A stretch of DNA of 64,000 nt from JABDLO01 sp041749255. Its GTDB lineage: Bacteria > Bacteroidota > Bacteroidia > Chitinophagales > Saprospiraceae. Under the pieces are notes generated by a model, which was not told where the DNA came from, did not search any database, and was given only the letters and a program-made list of their open reading frames with translations. Positions 27,777 to 37,781 of this stretch are shown in pieces; position 1 is the first letter of the stretch, and each line of letters begins with the position of its first letter. A program made the position numbers and the translations under genes. The stretch covers positions 37,777 to 101,776 of the forward strand of contig JBGTBR010000038.1 of NCBI GenBank assembly GCA_041749255.1, read 5' to 3'.

Positions 27777-29207
27777 TTATTTTAATGATATTTCAATAAG
27801 CATATTTCTGTTCAATATTTTTACTCCAAAGGCCAATGTTACCATAAATATTATAGAAATGATCACTCCCCATATCCAGAATATTGCTGCAAATTCGTAC
27901 AAAGACCAGGTAAATAAAAGACTTAAAATAGCAAATATACAAAGCTTAAATATAAGGCTTAGATTGTATTTTAATTTGAAAAATCGATGGGCTAGTATGA
28001 TTTGACCTAAGGCCATCAGTAACTGAGTGATAAAAGTGGTGATGGCAGCTCCTGTTGCCATTTTTTCAGGTATGATCAAGTAGTTAAACAAAAAGTTAAA
28101 AACAAGGCCTGCAGCGAATAAAAGATTAAGTGAACCTATTTTCTTCCTGGCCATGAGAAGTGTCCCATAAATATAAGCGATACCTATGCAGAAAAAACTC
28201 ATCATGTGAAATAGGATAAGCAAATTATACTGATTATCAAATTGTGTATAAACAGACATCCATTCCTTGCTATATACGATGAAAATGATGGCTATTAGCA
28301 GACCCAGTACTCCTATGGTCCTTACGGCAATGTCGCATAATTCCTTAATTTCATCTCCTTTTTCATCGACCCGGGAAAACATAGGTAGTAAAAGGGCGGC
28401 AAAAAGATAGATTACCATATTGGATGCATCCATATACCGCAATGACGCAGCATAAATTCCCGCCTGGTAATCACCATCTGCCAGCATTCTTTCCAGCATA
28501 ACTGCATCCAGCCTGGAATAACCAGCCATGAATAAAAGTATAAGGGCAAAAGGAAAACTCTTTTTTAGAACTATTCTTGCATAATCAAAAGAAAATACAG
28601 GCCATTTATACACTGAATAACCCTTGAGAAGAAACCCTGCAACGAGTATGGCAAGAAACAGTGAAATCGTTTGGCCTACAATAAAATGTTCCAAACGAAG
28701 ATTGTTTCTGCATATAACCAATAATCCCCCTATAATGAAAAGCATAAAAATTTTATCGGCAGCAGAAATAAGGCTATCCTTTCTGTATTTACCCACAGCC
28801 GAAAGATTGGATCGCAAATACAAGAAAAAAGTACTCAATACATGATTGAAACCCACTAATAGTAGTACATGAAGTATTTCTTTTTCGTAATTGAGAAAAT
28901 ACCCTGCCACAATAATAGCTAGCAGAAATACCATGCTACAGATTAATTTAAATCCGATCATTCTTGACAAGTGATAGCTCAATCTGTCCGGCTGTGAAGC
29001 AATCAAAGTGGTATTGTATGCCTGGAGTCCGGGATCATTGATAAACTGAAAGAGATAGGAAAAATTAAATAAAGCCAGATAAATCCCGTAATCTTCCGGC
29101 CCGAGAGTGTTTTGTACATTGACCTCTACCAAAAACAAATAAGCCACTTTGACAACCAGGTTGATCAGCAGTAATATGGCAATGTTTATTATAAATTCCT
29201 TTTTCAA
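27777..29207 (-). CDS. Oligosaccharide flippase family protein (Wzx-like)
   Basis: 476 residues, about twelve to fourteen membrane helices, of the MATE/MviN-like fold that moves lipid-linked sugars across the inner membrane. The start is unusual: the frame begins with TTG at 29207 (MKKEFIIN), and no in-frame ATG or GTG exists between it and the upstream stop. It leads the operon with Wzz and the O-antigen ligase. No glycosyltransferase lies in the group, so the sugar units must be made elsewhere. Confidence 0.85.
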   Translation of the reverse strand: MKKEFIINIAILLLINLVVKVAYLFLVEVNVQNTLGPEDYGIYLALFNFSYLFQFINDPGLQAYNTTLIASQPDRLSYHLSRMIGFKLICSMVFLLAIIVAGYFLNYEKEILHVLLLVGFNHVLSTFFLYLRSNLSAVGKYRKDSLISAADKIFMLFIIGGLLVICRNNLRLEHFIVGQTISLFLAILVAGFLLKGYSVYKWPVFSFDYARIVLKKSFPFALILLFMAGYSRLDAVMLERMLADGDYQAGIYAASLRYMDASNMVIYLFAALLLPMFSRVDEKGDEIKELCDIAVRTIGVLGLLIAIIFIVYSKEWMSVYTQFDNQYNLLILFHMMSFFCIGIAYIYGTLLMARKKIGSLNLLFAAGLVFNFLFNYLIIPEKMATGAAITTFITQLLMALGQIILAHRFFKLKYNLSLIFKLCIFAILSLLFTWSLYEFAAIFWIWGVIISIIFMVTLAFGVKILNRNMLIEISLK

Positions 29208-29388
29208 AAGATGGTGGTCTAAACCTAAACGTTATGGTATCAAAATGGTCTTAATTCACTCTACCGAAAAAACAACCATAATGAGAGGTTATTAATTATG
29301 ACACAGGCAAATTCTTCATTTTAAAAAAACATACACTGGTTTCAAAATGTCTAAGTGTATATATTTAATCACAAATATAGAATTGTAA

Positions 29389-30390
29389 ATGAATCTATTA
29401 ACCTTTACGGATCGTGGGATATATTGTAGTGTTGCTGATGTGTATATTGATCCATGGAAACCCGTAAAAAATGCTTTCATTACACATGCTCATTCTGATC
29501 ATGCCACGTCAGGGCATCAAAGTTATGTGTCGACATCAACCTCCGTGCCCATCATTCGCCATCGGCTGAATCCTCAAAAAATTACAGGTGTAGAATATGG
29601 AGAAACAATACATGCCAAAGGAGTAAAGATCAGTTTCCATCCTGCTGGCCATATCATTGGCTCTGCCCAGATCCGTTTGGAATACAAAGGAGAAGTTTGG
29701 GTGGTTTCAGGCGATTATAAGTTGGAAAACGATGGCATTTCCACACCATTTGAACCTGTTTCTTGTCATCATTTTATAACTGAATCCACTTTTGGACTCC
29801 CAGCATTTAATTGGGAAGACCAATTTACAGTATATAATCAGATCAATAATTGGTGGAAACAAAATAAAGAAAAAGGTAAAACCAGCCTGCTTTCAGTATA
29901 TGCTCTTGGAAAGGCTCAAAGAATTATCCATCATCTCGATTATAGCATTGGTCATGTATTTACCCACGGAGCTATAGAAAACATAAATGAAGTACTCAGG
30001 GCTTCTGGTCTACCCATTCAAAATACATCACGTGTTATGACAATAGGGAATAAACAGTCATTTGAAGGTGCTTTGATTCTCGCTACTCCCGGAAGTATCC
30101 AATCTTCATGGTCAAAGAGGTTTAAAGATGTAAGTGTTGGAGCAGCGTCCGGCTGGATGAATATCAGGGGCATGAAGCGAAGGAGAGGTGTTGATAAGGG
30201 TTTTATCCTGTCAGATCATGCTGATTGGAAAGGATTGATAAGCGCCATTAAAGAAACAGGTGCTGAAAATATCTACGTTACCCATGGCTATGCGGATATT
30301 TTTTCGAAATATCTGAACGAAAAAGGGTGGAATGCTTCGGTTGTCAACACACAGTTTTCTGGTGATCTCTCTAACGATACAGAACAATGA
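29389..30390 (+). CDS. Ligase-associated DNA exonuclease (metallo-beta-lactamase fold)
   Basis: 333 residues. THAHSDHATSGH carries the HxHxDH metal motif of metallo-beta-lactamase nucleases. Further His residues appear in HPAGHIIGSAQ, SGDYK and DHADW. The context settles the subfamily: it overlaps the ATP-dependent DNA ligase gene by four bases, as in the bacterial exonuclease-ligase repair cassette. It would process DNA ends before ligation. Confidence 0.9.
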   Translation: MNLLTFTDRGIYCSVADVYIDPWKPVKNAFITHAHSDHATSGHQSYVSTSTSVPIIRHRLNPQKITGVEYGETIHAKGVKISFHPAGHIIGSAQIRLEYKGEVWVVSGDYKLENDGISTPFEPVSCHHFITESTFGLPAFNWEDQFTVYNQINNWWKQNKEKGKTSLLSVYALGKAQRIIHHLDYSIGHVFTHGAIENINEVLRASGLPIQNTSRVMTIGNKQSFEGALILATPGSIQSSWSKRFKDVSVGAASGWMNIRGMKRRRGVDKGFILSDHADWKGLISAIKETGAENIYVTHGYADIFSKYLNEKGWNASVVNTQFSGDLSNDTEQ

Positions 30391-31979
30391 AAACATTTAC
30401 ACAATTTTTTATCGAAATAGATCAGACTTCTGGCAATAATGAAAAGATAGAGGCCCTGGTACAATATTTCACAATTACCACTAAAAAAGACATGGTCTGG
30501 GCTATAGCTCTATTTTCCAATAAAAGGCCTGGGAGAACCATTTCTACATCCCTTCTTCGTCAATGGGCAAGTGAGAAAGCTGACCTTCCCTTATGGCTTT
30601 TTGAAGAAACCTATCATATTGTAGGAGATTTAGCAGAAACCATATCTCTTGTTTTGCCGGAACCTAAACAATCATCTGATCGATCTCTTTCCGATTGGAT
30701 TACTCACATTACTTCACTAAAAAATGCTTCATTAGAAGAAAAAAAAGCTTTCGTTTTACATGCTTGGGATAGCCTGTCTAAAAATGAATGTTTTTTGTTT
30801 AATAAACTAAGTACAGATGGTTTCAGAATGGGCGTATCTTCAAGGCTTGTCATCAAAGCACTCAGTAAATATACAGGCCTGGAAGAAAATATGATTACCC
30901 ATAGGTTAATGGGAAACTGGAATCCTGAAACTACCAAATTTGAAGATCTCGTACTGAAAAGTCAACTCGGTGAATCGCTTAGTAAACCCTACCCTTTTTA
31001 TCTGGCATATGCTCTGGAAAAAGAAGTAAATGAATTGGGCGACACAGATCAATGGATAGCAGAGTGGAAATGGGATGGAATCAGGGGGCAAATCATAAAA
31101 AGAAAAAACCAATTGCATTTATGGTCCAGAGGAGAGGAACTTATTACTGAAAAATTCCCGGAGTTCAGTCATTTGTTATCTCATGATTCTACCGATTTTG
31201 TCATTGATGGAGAATTGGTCGGATTCAAAAACGGAAACATACTTTCTTTTAACCTCCTGCAAACGAGAATTGGCAGAAAAAACATATCAAAAAAAATACT
31301 TGAATCCTGCCCTGTCATTATGATAGCATATGACCTGCTGGAGCTGAATGGCATGGATATGAGGCCATTATCTTTATTGGAAAGAAGAGAAAGTTTATCA
31401 ATACTTATAAGCAATCCTGTATTTAACCAGATTATAGTACTTTCCAAATCGATTAACTTTAGAAGTTGGGAGAATTTGGAAGAAATGCGTCTCCAATCAA
31501 GAGAGCAACAGGCAGAAGGTTTGATGCTTAAGAAAAAAAGTTCTATATATGAAACTGGTCGCAAGAAAGGAAACTGGTGGAAGTGGAAGGTGGATCCTCT
31601 AACCATAGATGCAGTGATGATCTATGCTCAACGCGGACATGGAAGGAGAGCCAATTTATATACTGATTTTACTTTCGCAATATGGAATGAAACCGGCGAC
31701 CTGCTTCCCATCACTAAAGCATACTCAGGGTTAAGTGACTTAGAATTTCAGGAAATCAGCACATGGGTGAAAAAAAATACAATAGAGCGCTTTGGTCCCG
31801 TAAGCAAGGTAACACCCATCCTTGTCTTTGAAATCGCTTTTGAGGGCATTACATTTTCCAATCGTCATAAGTCGGGAATGGCTTTGAGATTCCCCAGAAT
31901 TAAGCGATGGCGTAAAGACAAAACCCCACTAATGGCCGACCATCTTCAGACCCTTCATGAGATGGCAAAAAAAATATAA
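30387..31979 (+). CDS. ATP-dependent DNA ligase (exonuclease-associated type)
   Basis: 530 residues. The adenylated lysine is Lys228 in the motif EWKWDGIRGQ. Later motifs include DFVIDGELVG (motif III), EGLMLKKKSS (motif IV) and WWKWKVDP (motif V). An N-terminal helical DNA-binding domain precedes the catalytic core. It is translationally coupled to the exonuclease. The Lhr-like helicase and PdeM phosphoesterase that often complete this cassette are not next to it here. Confidence 0.93.
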   Translation: MKTFTQFFIEIDQTSGNNEKIEALVQYFTITTKKDMVWAIALFSNKRPGRTISTSLLRQWASEKADLPLWLFEETYHIVGDLAETISLVLPEPKQSSDRSLSDWITHITSLKNASLEEKKAFVLHAWDSLSKNECFLFNKLSTDGFRMGVSSRLVIKALSKYTGLEENMITHRLMGNWNPETTKFEDLVLKSQLGESLSKPYPFYLAYALEKEVNELGDTDQWIAEWKWDGIRGQIIKRKNQLHLWSRGEELITEKFPEFSHLLSHDSTDFVIDGELVGFKNGNILSFNLLQTRIGRKNISKKILESCPVIMIAYDLLELNGMDMRPLSLLERRESLSILISNPVFNQIIVLSKSINFRSWENLEEMRLQSREQQAEGLMLKKKSSIYETGRKKGNWWKWKVDPLTIDAVMIYAQRGHGRRANLYTDFTFAIWNETGDLLPITKAYSGLSDLEFQEISTWVKKNTIERFGPVSKVTPILVFEIAFEGITFSNRHKSGMALRFPRIKRWRKDKTPLMADHLQTLHEMAKKI

Positions 31980-31999
31980 AATAAACACATTAAATAATT

Positions 32000-32030
32000 T
32001 TGTAATGTGTAATTAATTGTTTTATATTTG
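32000..32030 (+). promoter_or_regulatory. Bacteroidota-type promoter of the T9SS cargo gene
   Basis: TTG (32000-32002), a 20-bp spacer and TATATTTG (32023-32030). It leaves a leader of about 75 bases before the ATG at 32112. Confidence 0.65.
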
Positions 32031-32111
32031 TCTTGCTGTAATATCAGCCTTAATAGACGAAGGTTAAATTATCCCAAATCAGTAGCCTTAACTTTTTAAA
32101 ATAGTACGAAA

Positions 32112-35021
32112 ATGAGAAAACTAGTTGCGCTTAAGCAGGTGCTGTATCCTGCTTTCATGGGATTTTTTTCCCTTTACTGTTCCATACAGCTTCAAGCTAA
32201 TACCAAACCCATTCCAGAAATTCATGCAGAGGCCATCCCAAAGGCAGAACGTATGCCACTTAATGTAACTGGTATGGATGCTACCGTTTCATTGGGTTCA
32301 AGTTTTCAACTTATTCATGTAAGCACCTTTATCGAAAACATTGATAATGCATGTATGAGTGCGTTGGAAAAATCAATTATCAGGTTGGATGATCCCGTTG
32401 CCTGCGGTTATGCAGGTAATGGAATGCCAAATGATAGCATAGGGATTTGTTGCGACGATGTAGGTGAAACGATCATGGTACAGGTGACGGTATCAGACCT
32501 TTGTGGAGACACCATTGTATTTATGGCAAGCCTGATCGTTCAGGATGAGTCACCTCCGGTGATCATGCGTTGCGTATCAAATATTACCTTGTCGTGCTCC
32601 TACCCTGTAGATATTAACGACATGAGTGAGTTAGGGATCATGGAGATCAACACAGGTACACTCACCGAATTTACTGTAGATGACCCACTCTTTGCAGGAG
32701 ACGAGATGGACGACCTGGCCTATAATGGTATGGTGATGGATGTCTGTCCTGAATCACTAACCATCGAAGAGGTTATTGATGATCAACGGGTTTGCCATAC
32801 CGGACAAATACTCAGAACCTTTATTGTTACCGACGGATCCGGGAACTCCACTTCCTGTACACAGACCATAACTTTTGAAAATCCGAATCTATTTTCAGAG
32901 ATGGATATATCCTGGCCAGAACACGTAGAATACAATAGTTGTATGAATGCAGGTATCAGTCCTGATTCAACAGGTAGACCCGTTTTTAATCTTACAGACA
33001 ATTGCTCCCAACCGGCTGCGAGCTATTCAGATTGGATATTTGATATGCCCAACTCCGGTTGTGTCATGGTTGAAAGAAAATGGAAAGTCATCGATTGGTG
33101 TACATTTGACCACACGCTGCCCCCAGGATCGGAAAGACCTGGAGAGTGGTTTTATGTGCAATACATCAAGGTTGTAAATACGGAAGCCCCTGTGTTTGAA
33201 AACCAGCCTGATACACTTGAATTATGCATTACTGGGCCGGGATGTTTGCAGGAGTTTACAATATCAATTGAAGCAATAGATGACTGCACTGATCCCGAGG
33301 ATATAAAATATACCTATTCTTTAGATCTAAATAACGATGGAAGTATTGATGATACAGGAATTGGATTTTCCGTTGACAAAGAACTGGAAAGAGGTGAGCA
33401 CAAAATCATCTGGAATGCTAAAGATCGTTGCGGAAATACAGGTATTCTGGAGCAGATAATAATTGTAAAAGATTGTAAAGCTCCTACTCCCATTTGCCAT
33501 TTGGGTCTTGCGGTAAGTGTAACTCCTATGGGAATGGTGGAAGTATGGGCAGCAGATTTTAATAATAAGAGTTATGATCAGTGTACACCTCAGCAAGATT
33601 TGGTATTTTCTTTTTCTTCGGATGTGAATGATCAGGTTAAAATATTTGATTGCGATGATGTGGACGACCCGGTTGTGATCGAAATGTGGGTCACAGACCT
33701 GGATGGTAATCAATCTTTTTGCATAACTACACTGGATGTGCAGGATAATCCTGAAGTATGTTCCGATGAAGAAGATATGCCCAGAGCAGCCATGATATCC
33801 GGACACGTCATTACAGCCCTGAATACCCCTATAAAAGACGTACAAGTCAACCTTGAAGGACCTGAGATGGATGATTATCGCATGACCGATCAGGAAGGTA
33901 AATACGCATTTGAAGATTTGTTTACCAGATATGGATATGAACTCATACCTATAAAAGACGACTTTCCCTTAAATGGTGTATCTACTTTAGATTTATTAAT
34001 GATACAGCAACATATATTAGGTGTCAGGCCTTTTGAAAACCCCTTTAGTTTAATAGCTGCTGACATCAATAACAGTGGTTCTGTAACGACGACTGACATC
34101 ATTCAATTGAGAAAAATGATTTTAGGACTCTATGATGCATTCCCAGAAAACAATTCCTGGAGATTTGTCCACTCTAAATACGGTATCATAGATAATGAAA
34201 GTCCATGGCCATTTTTGGAGGGCTTATTTGTCCCCGATCTTGTAGAAGACGTAATGGATGGTGACTTTATTGGTATTAAAATCGGAGATGTCAATCAATC
34301 TGTAGAAGAAGAACTAAACAAGAGGTCTATTGAAACACGTAGTAATGAAGTTCTGGCCATTGGATTGAAAGACAAACAGCTAGCATCTGGAGAAGTCATA
34401 GAAGTTCCCTTTATTATAAAATCACGAGCTGACCTGGTCGCTCTGCAATGGACAGTAAGTCTGGATGGAGAAAAACTCACTTTCCTGGACTGGAAAGCCG
34501 AAGGAATAAATCTAAAAACAGAAGAACTTGCCATATTAGAAGGTGAAGGTCAACACATCACCATGGCATGGAGTCATCTAAATCCTGTTCATTTGGCTTC
34601 GGGGACGGCCGTCATCACGCTTATATTGAAATCCCATGAAAATATATTGCTAAGTGACCATCTTCAGCTGGGTTCAACTATAACAAAGGCTATGGCCTAT
34701 AATCAAAATTTTGAACGTATGGAAATCGAGCCTGAGTGGACTAAGGTTCAATCTTTCGATTTTGCAGTGCATCAAAATATGCCCAATCCATTTCACAACC
34801 AGACTGTAATCAACTTTGATCTACCTGAAGAGGCCTTTGCAGAAATTGTAATTCACGATGCTACTGGGAAGCAAATTTACAGAAACCGGAGTCAATATCC
34901 TTCAGGAAAAAACCAGTTGAGTATTACAGATCAGGAATTGGGTAAAGTTTCAGGTGTATTGTATTACACTGTTCAGTCAGGGGTTCATACTGCAACTAAA
35001 AAAATGATCTATCTGAAATAA
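32112..35021 (+). CDS. Large secreted protein with dockerin-like repeats and T9SS type A signal
   Basis: 969 residues. A long signal region (MRKLVALKQVLYPAFMGFF) leads to Cys-rich beta-sandwich repeats of the HYR-like type found in Saprospiria surface proteins (segments such as VKNTEAPVF/VVNTEAPVFENQ). A carboxypeptidase-regulatory-like domain follows near 558-600 (ISGHVITALNTPIKDV). Two dockerin-like repeats sit near 625-680 (DINNSGSVTTTDIIQLRKM). The last 85 residues are a type IX sorting domain (QNMPNPFHNQTVINF to KKMIYLK). It is expected to be exported to the cell surface. Confidence 0.88.
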   Translation: MRKLVALKQVLYPAFMGFFSLYCSIQLQANTKPIPEIHAEAIPKAERMPLNVTGMDATVSLGSSFQLIHVSTFIENIDNACMSALEKSIIRLDDPVACGYAGNGMPNDSIGICCDDVGETIMVQVTVSDLCGDTIVFMASLIVQDESPPVIMRCVSNITLSCSYPVDINDMSELGIMEINTGTLTEFTVDDPLFAGDEMDDLAYNGMVMDVCPESLTIEEVIDDQRVCHTGQILRTFIVTDGSGNSTSCTQTITFENPNLFSEMDISWPEHVEYNSCMNAGISPDSTGRPVFNLTDNCSQPAASYSDWIFDMPNSGCVMVERKWKVIDWCTFDHTLPPGSERPGEWFYVQYIKVVNTEAPVFENQPDTLELCITGPGCLQEFTISIEAIDDCTDPEDIKYTYSLDLNNDGSIDDTGIGFSVDKELERGEHKIIWNAKDRCGNTGILEQIIIVKDCKAPTPICHLGLAVSVTPMGMVEVWAADFNNKSYDQCTPQQDLVFSFSSDVNDQVKIFDCDDVDDPVVIEMWVTDLDGNQSFCITTLDVQDNPEVCSDEEDMPRAAMISGHVITALNTPIKDVQVNLEGPEMDDYRMTDQEGKYAFEDLFTRYGYELIPIKDDFPLNGVSTLDLLMIQQHILGVRPFENPFSLIAADINNSGSVTTTDIIQLRKMILGLYDAFPENNSWRFVHSKYGIIDNESPWPFLEGLFVPDLVEDVMDGDFIGIKIGDVNQSVEEELNKRSIETRSNEVLAIGLKDKQLASGEVIEVPFIIKSRADLVALQWTVSLDGEKLTFLDWKAEGINLKTEELAILEGEGQHITMAWSHLNPVHLASGTAVITLILKSHENILLSDHLQLGSTITKAMAYNQNFERMEIEPEWTKVQSFDFAVHQNMPNPFHNQTVINFDLPEEAFAEIVIHDATGKQIYRNRSQYPSGKNQLSITDQELGKVSGVLYYTVQSGVHTATKKMIYLK

Positions 35022-35046
35022 GTTTTGTACTGATTTTTTTGACCTT

Positions 35047-35102
35047 AAGTCTTACTTGTTCCCTAATGTACATATAGGTGAAAGAGTAAGACTTTTTTTT
35101 AT
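35047..35102 (+). terminator. Rho-independent terminator of the T9SS cargo gene
   Basis: AAGTCTTAC (35047-35055) pairs with GTAAGACTT (35086-35094) and is followed by eight T in total. The long loop contains a small CCTA/TAGG pair. Confidence 0.8.
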
Positions 35103-35138
35103 ACCTGTACACCACGAATAGGCATTCAAAAATCAAAC

Positions 35139-36008
35139 TTAAAATCTAAACCCAAAAGAAAAATTAAGCGTAAAATTTCTGTCAAAATCACTCCTCATCT
35201 TTAAAGAGTTATCCGGGTTTAATTCGGCCAGGCTTCTATCCATCAGATTACTGGTTATATCTTTCATTCCATAATCTAATTTGACACCAAAGAAAAACCC
35301 TCTGTTGAGATAATAATTAATTCCCCCGGTAAAGCCAAAATCCAATGCATTAAACAATGAGCCATTTTTATCCAGATATTGATAATATGCCCCGACAAGT
35401 CTGGGCACTTCTTCGTCCAGTCCGTCGACGAGTATAACAGCACTCCTGCCTCCACCACCAAACCCGAGACCTGCAACACCTCCTGCGCGATCGCTGTAAT
35501 ACTGGTAATCCAAAGACTGCCGGAAAAATATATCATCTGGGTTTGCGGTTGATTCAAAACGCAGATTGCCCCTACCGGTGGGACTGATTAAAATTCCCAG
35601 GTAACCACCTCCAAAAATTTCCCATTTTGAGCTCAATCTCAATTGGGCCGTTACTGGAAGTTGGATATATGCAGTAGAGACATCCAGTGTTTTTTCCATA
35701 ATCCCCGGTTCAAAAGTAACAGCTCCACTCCTTTTTCTAATCATGAAGTAGGAGTCCCCATTGAATTCTTTTCTATATCCATTTTGGATATAAAGGAGTT
35801 CCGTTTTTATTCCAAAATTGCTTTCTATATTATATTGAAAACTAATGGCAAAATGGATGCCTGTGGCAAATCCAAGGGTCTCTCCTTCTTCGAGTGGTCC
35901 CTGAATTTTTGAATAATTTTGACCCGCCCTGATTCCTACATTGTAGTCCTGGGCAATTGATGGGCATAAAATAAAAAGCGTAAATAGGATGCTAGCTATT
36001 CTTATCAT
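35139..36008 (-). CDS. Outer-membrane beta-barrel protein (PorT-like)
   Basis: 289 residues from the ATG at 36008, which has a good ribosome site (AAGGAG at about 36022-36027) and starts the signal peptide MIRIASILFTLFILCPSIAQ. A GTG at 36062 would put a TATTTTTG -7 box (minus strand, 36045-36052) inside the gene. The mature protein alternates hydrophobic residues and ends in an aromatic (FTLNFSFGFRF), the pattern of small OmpA/PorT-type barrels. Conserved VGIRAGQNYS starts the barrel. Role unknown. Confidence 0.82.
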   Translation of the reverse strand: MIRIASILFTLFILCPSIAQDYNVGIRAGQNYSKIQGPLEEGETLGFATGIHFAISFQYNIESNFGIKTELLYIQNGYRKEFNGDSYFMIRKRSGAVTFEPGIMEKTLDVSTAYIQLPVTAQLRLSSKWEIFGGGYLGILISPTGRGNLRFESTANPDDIFFRQSLDYQYYSDRAGGVAGLGFGGGGRSAVILVDGLDEEVPRLVGAYYQYLDKNGSLFNALDFGFTGGINYYLNRGFFFGVKLDYGMKDITSNLMDRSLAELNPDNSLKMRSDFDRNFTLNFSFGFRF

Positions 36009-36327
36009 TGAATTTTCTTTCTCCTTATAAAAGTAAAAGGTCGGCAAAAATACACTTAACACGACATTATCACGAAAATATAATCTTTTTTATATAAAAT
36101 TGATGATGAACGGTTAATTACAGTTTCTCTCATTTTAAAACTCAATGTGCTTTTTGCTTATATGCATAACGCAAAATGGGCTTCATTATGATCTGAAATG
36201 TCTCATTTGAAATTTCAATAACCATGAAATCATGACTATGAAAGTGAATACATGCTACTTGCTAAGGAGTCTTTGTATCTTTACGAAATGTAAAACCTGG
36301 AAGGATTAATTCATAGATAGAAGCAAA

Positions 36328-37023
36328 ATGCCTCGTAGAAATAAATTGATAAAATTTTCTGAGATCCTCTCGTATCCCAATGTATATGAAAATTATGACC
36401 CCCAAAACCCTGTACTGACCTTTTCCCCCGGGTTTATAAAGAAAATGAAAGGAGAATGGTCTGAAAAACATTTTGGCAACCATCATCCCCTGATACTCGA
36501 GCTCGCTTGCGGAAGAGGAGAGTATACTCTGGGTCTGGCAAAATTATTTCCAGATAAAAACTTTATTGGGATGGATATTAAAGGTGCGAGAATTTGGAAA
36601 GGGGCTTCGATTGCTCTACGCCAAAACCTCTCTAATGTTGCCTTCTTAAGAGCCCGAATAGAACTTATTGAACATTTTTTTGATCGAGGTGAAGTAAGCG
36701 AAATATGGATTACTTTTCCCGATCCTTTTCTCAAAAAAGGCAAAGAAAACAGAAGGCTTACTGCTCCGCCGTTTTTAGATAAGTTTTACAACATATTAAA
36801 TACCAAAGGGAAGCTGCATCTTAAAACCGACAGTCAAGAACTATTTGACTTTTCATTAGAATCCATACAAAATCATTCCCGTTTTAACTTAGAAGGCTAC
36901 AATGAAAACGTATACGCTATACAACCCATATTGCCTGAGATTGAAATAAAAACATACTATGAAAGAATGCATCTCTCAAAGGGATTGACGATTAAATATA
37001 TAACAGCTACCAGAATAGAGTAG
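36328..37023 (+). CDS. trmB: tRNA (guanine-N7-)-methyltransferase TrmB
   Basis: 231 residues. The SAM site is LELACGRGEYTLGLAK, with IGMDIKGARIWKG at the end of strand 2. The family hallmark ITFPDPFLKKGKENRRLTAP includes the conserved DP and the basic residues that contact tRNA. TrmB makes m7G46 in tRNAs. Length is normal. Its stop is ten bases from the convergent CPBP gene. Confidence 0.95.
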   Translation: MPRRNKLIKFSEILSYPNVYENYDPQNPVLTFSPGFIKKMKGEWSEKHFGNHHPLILELACGRGEYTLGLAKLFPDKNFIGMDIKGARIWKGASIALRQNLSNVAFLRARIELIEHFFDRGEVSEIWITFPDPFLKKGKENRRLTAPPFLDKFYNILNTKGKLHLKTDSQELFDFSLESIQNHSRFNLEGYNENVYAIQPILPEIEIKTYYERMHLSKGLTIKYITATRIE

Positions 37024-37033
37024 ATCCGCTAAA

Positions 37034-37768
37034 TCAATCATCATTGGAATCAAAATTTTTTGATTCTTTTTTTTCCAGCATGTTATTATACATATTCATA
37101 CCTATAATACCGCCGATCATGTCAACTCCGATATGGAGAATAATTACGATAAGTAAAGATTGGGAAAATATAAAAATGGTACCTAGTAATAAGGACATAA
37201 CCGTAATTTTCAAAGCAGGTTTTACTCCCTGATAAATATGTACCGCCCCAAAAATTAAAGCTGGAAGTACAACCGCCACATGATACGACCATACAGGGTC
37301 GTTGATCTGATGATATAAATAGGTAACGAGAAATCCCCTGTAGACGATCTCTTCACAAATGCCTGCACTAAAGGCGAGAAAGGAAAAGTGCATTAACTCT
37401 TTTTTGTCTCTTGGTAAAAAAGCAGCTGACTTGAGTAACTCTTCCTTGCGATTGTCCATTATTGTATCCGACACCATTTCTACCAGATACAAAAGCAAAA
37501 ACGCCAATAAAAATACAAATACGTGAGAATCAGTAACAGGCCACTGAATCCCCATTGCTTCAAAAGGCCGCCTCGCAATAAACCATAGAAAAAATACAAC
37601 TACAGCCCCTATCCAAAGTATACCCCCATTGGCATAATAGAATTTCTTTTTATCTCCCTGATGAAACTCCATTTCTTCAAGATCAATTTTACCCCTCATG
37701 AGTGACATGACCGGTAAAACTAAGCCTATGATGAAAAAGAATATGTGGTCAAAAATGGTAAAATTCAT
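37034..37768 (-). CDS. CPBP family intramembrane protease (CAAX-like)
   Basis: 244 residues with about seven membrane helices. The catalytic motifs are GICEEIVYRGFL (EExxxR), FGAVHIYQG and the final His in HIGVDMIGG, the expected set for the Abi/CPBP group. The gene starts 13 bases after the last ASPIC/UnbV gene on the same strand and is probably co-transcribed with it. A role in processing membrane proteins or peptides is possible but not shown. Confidence 0.85.
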   Translation of the reverse strand: MNFTIFDHIFFFIIGLVLPVMSLMRGKIDLEEMEFHQGDKKKFYYANGGILWIGAVVVFFLWFIARRPFEAMGIQWPVTDSHVFVFLLAFLLLYLVEMVSDTIMDNRKEELLKSAAFLPRDKKELMHFSFLAFSAGICEEIVYRGFLVTYLYHQINDPVWSYHVAVVLPALIFGAVHIYQGVKPALKITVMSLLLGTIFIFSQSLLIVIILHIGVDMIGGIIGMNMYNNMLEKKESKNFDSNDD

Positions 37769-37781
37769 CAGTTGATATTCA

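Noticed and set aside
31181..31606. 141-codon minus-strand frame inside the DNA ligase gene
   Set aside because: It lies over the catalytic core of the ligase and shows antisense composition only.
33327..33845. 172-codon minus-strand frame inside the T9SS cargo gene
   Set aside because: It is rich in Ile/Tyr/His as expected for an antisense frame, with no start context or motif.
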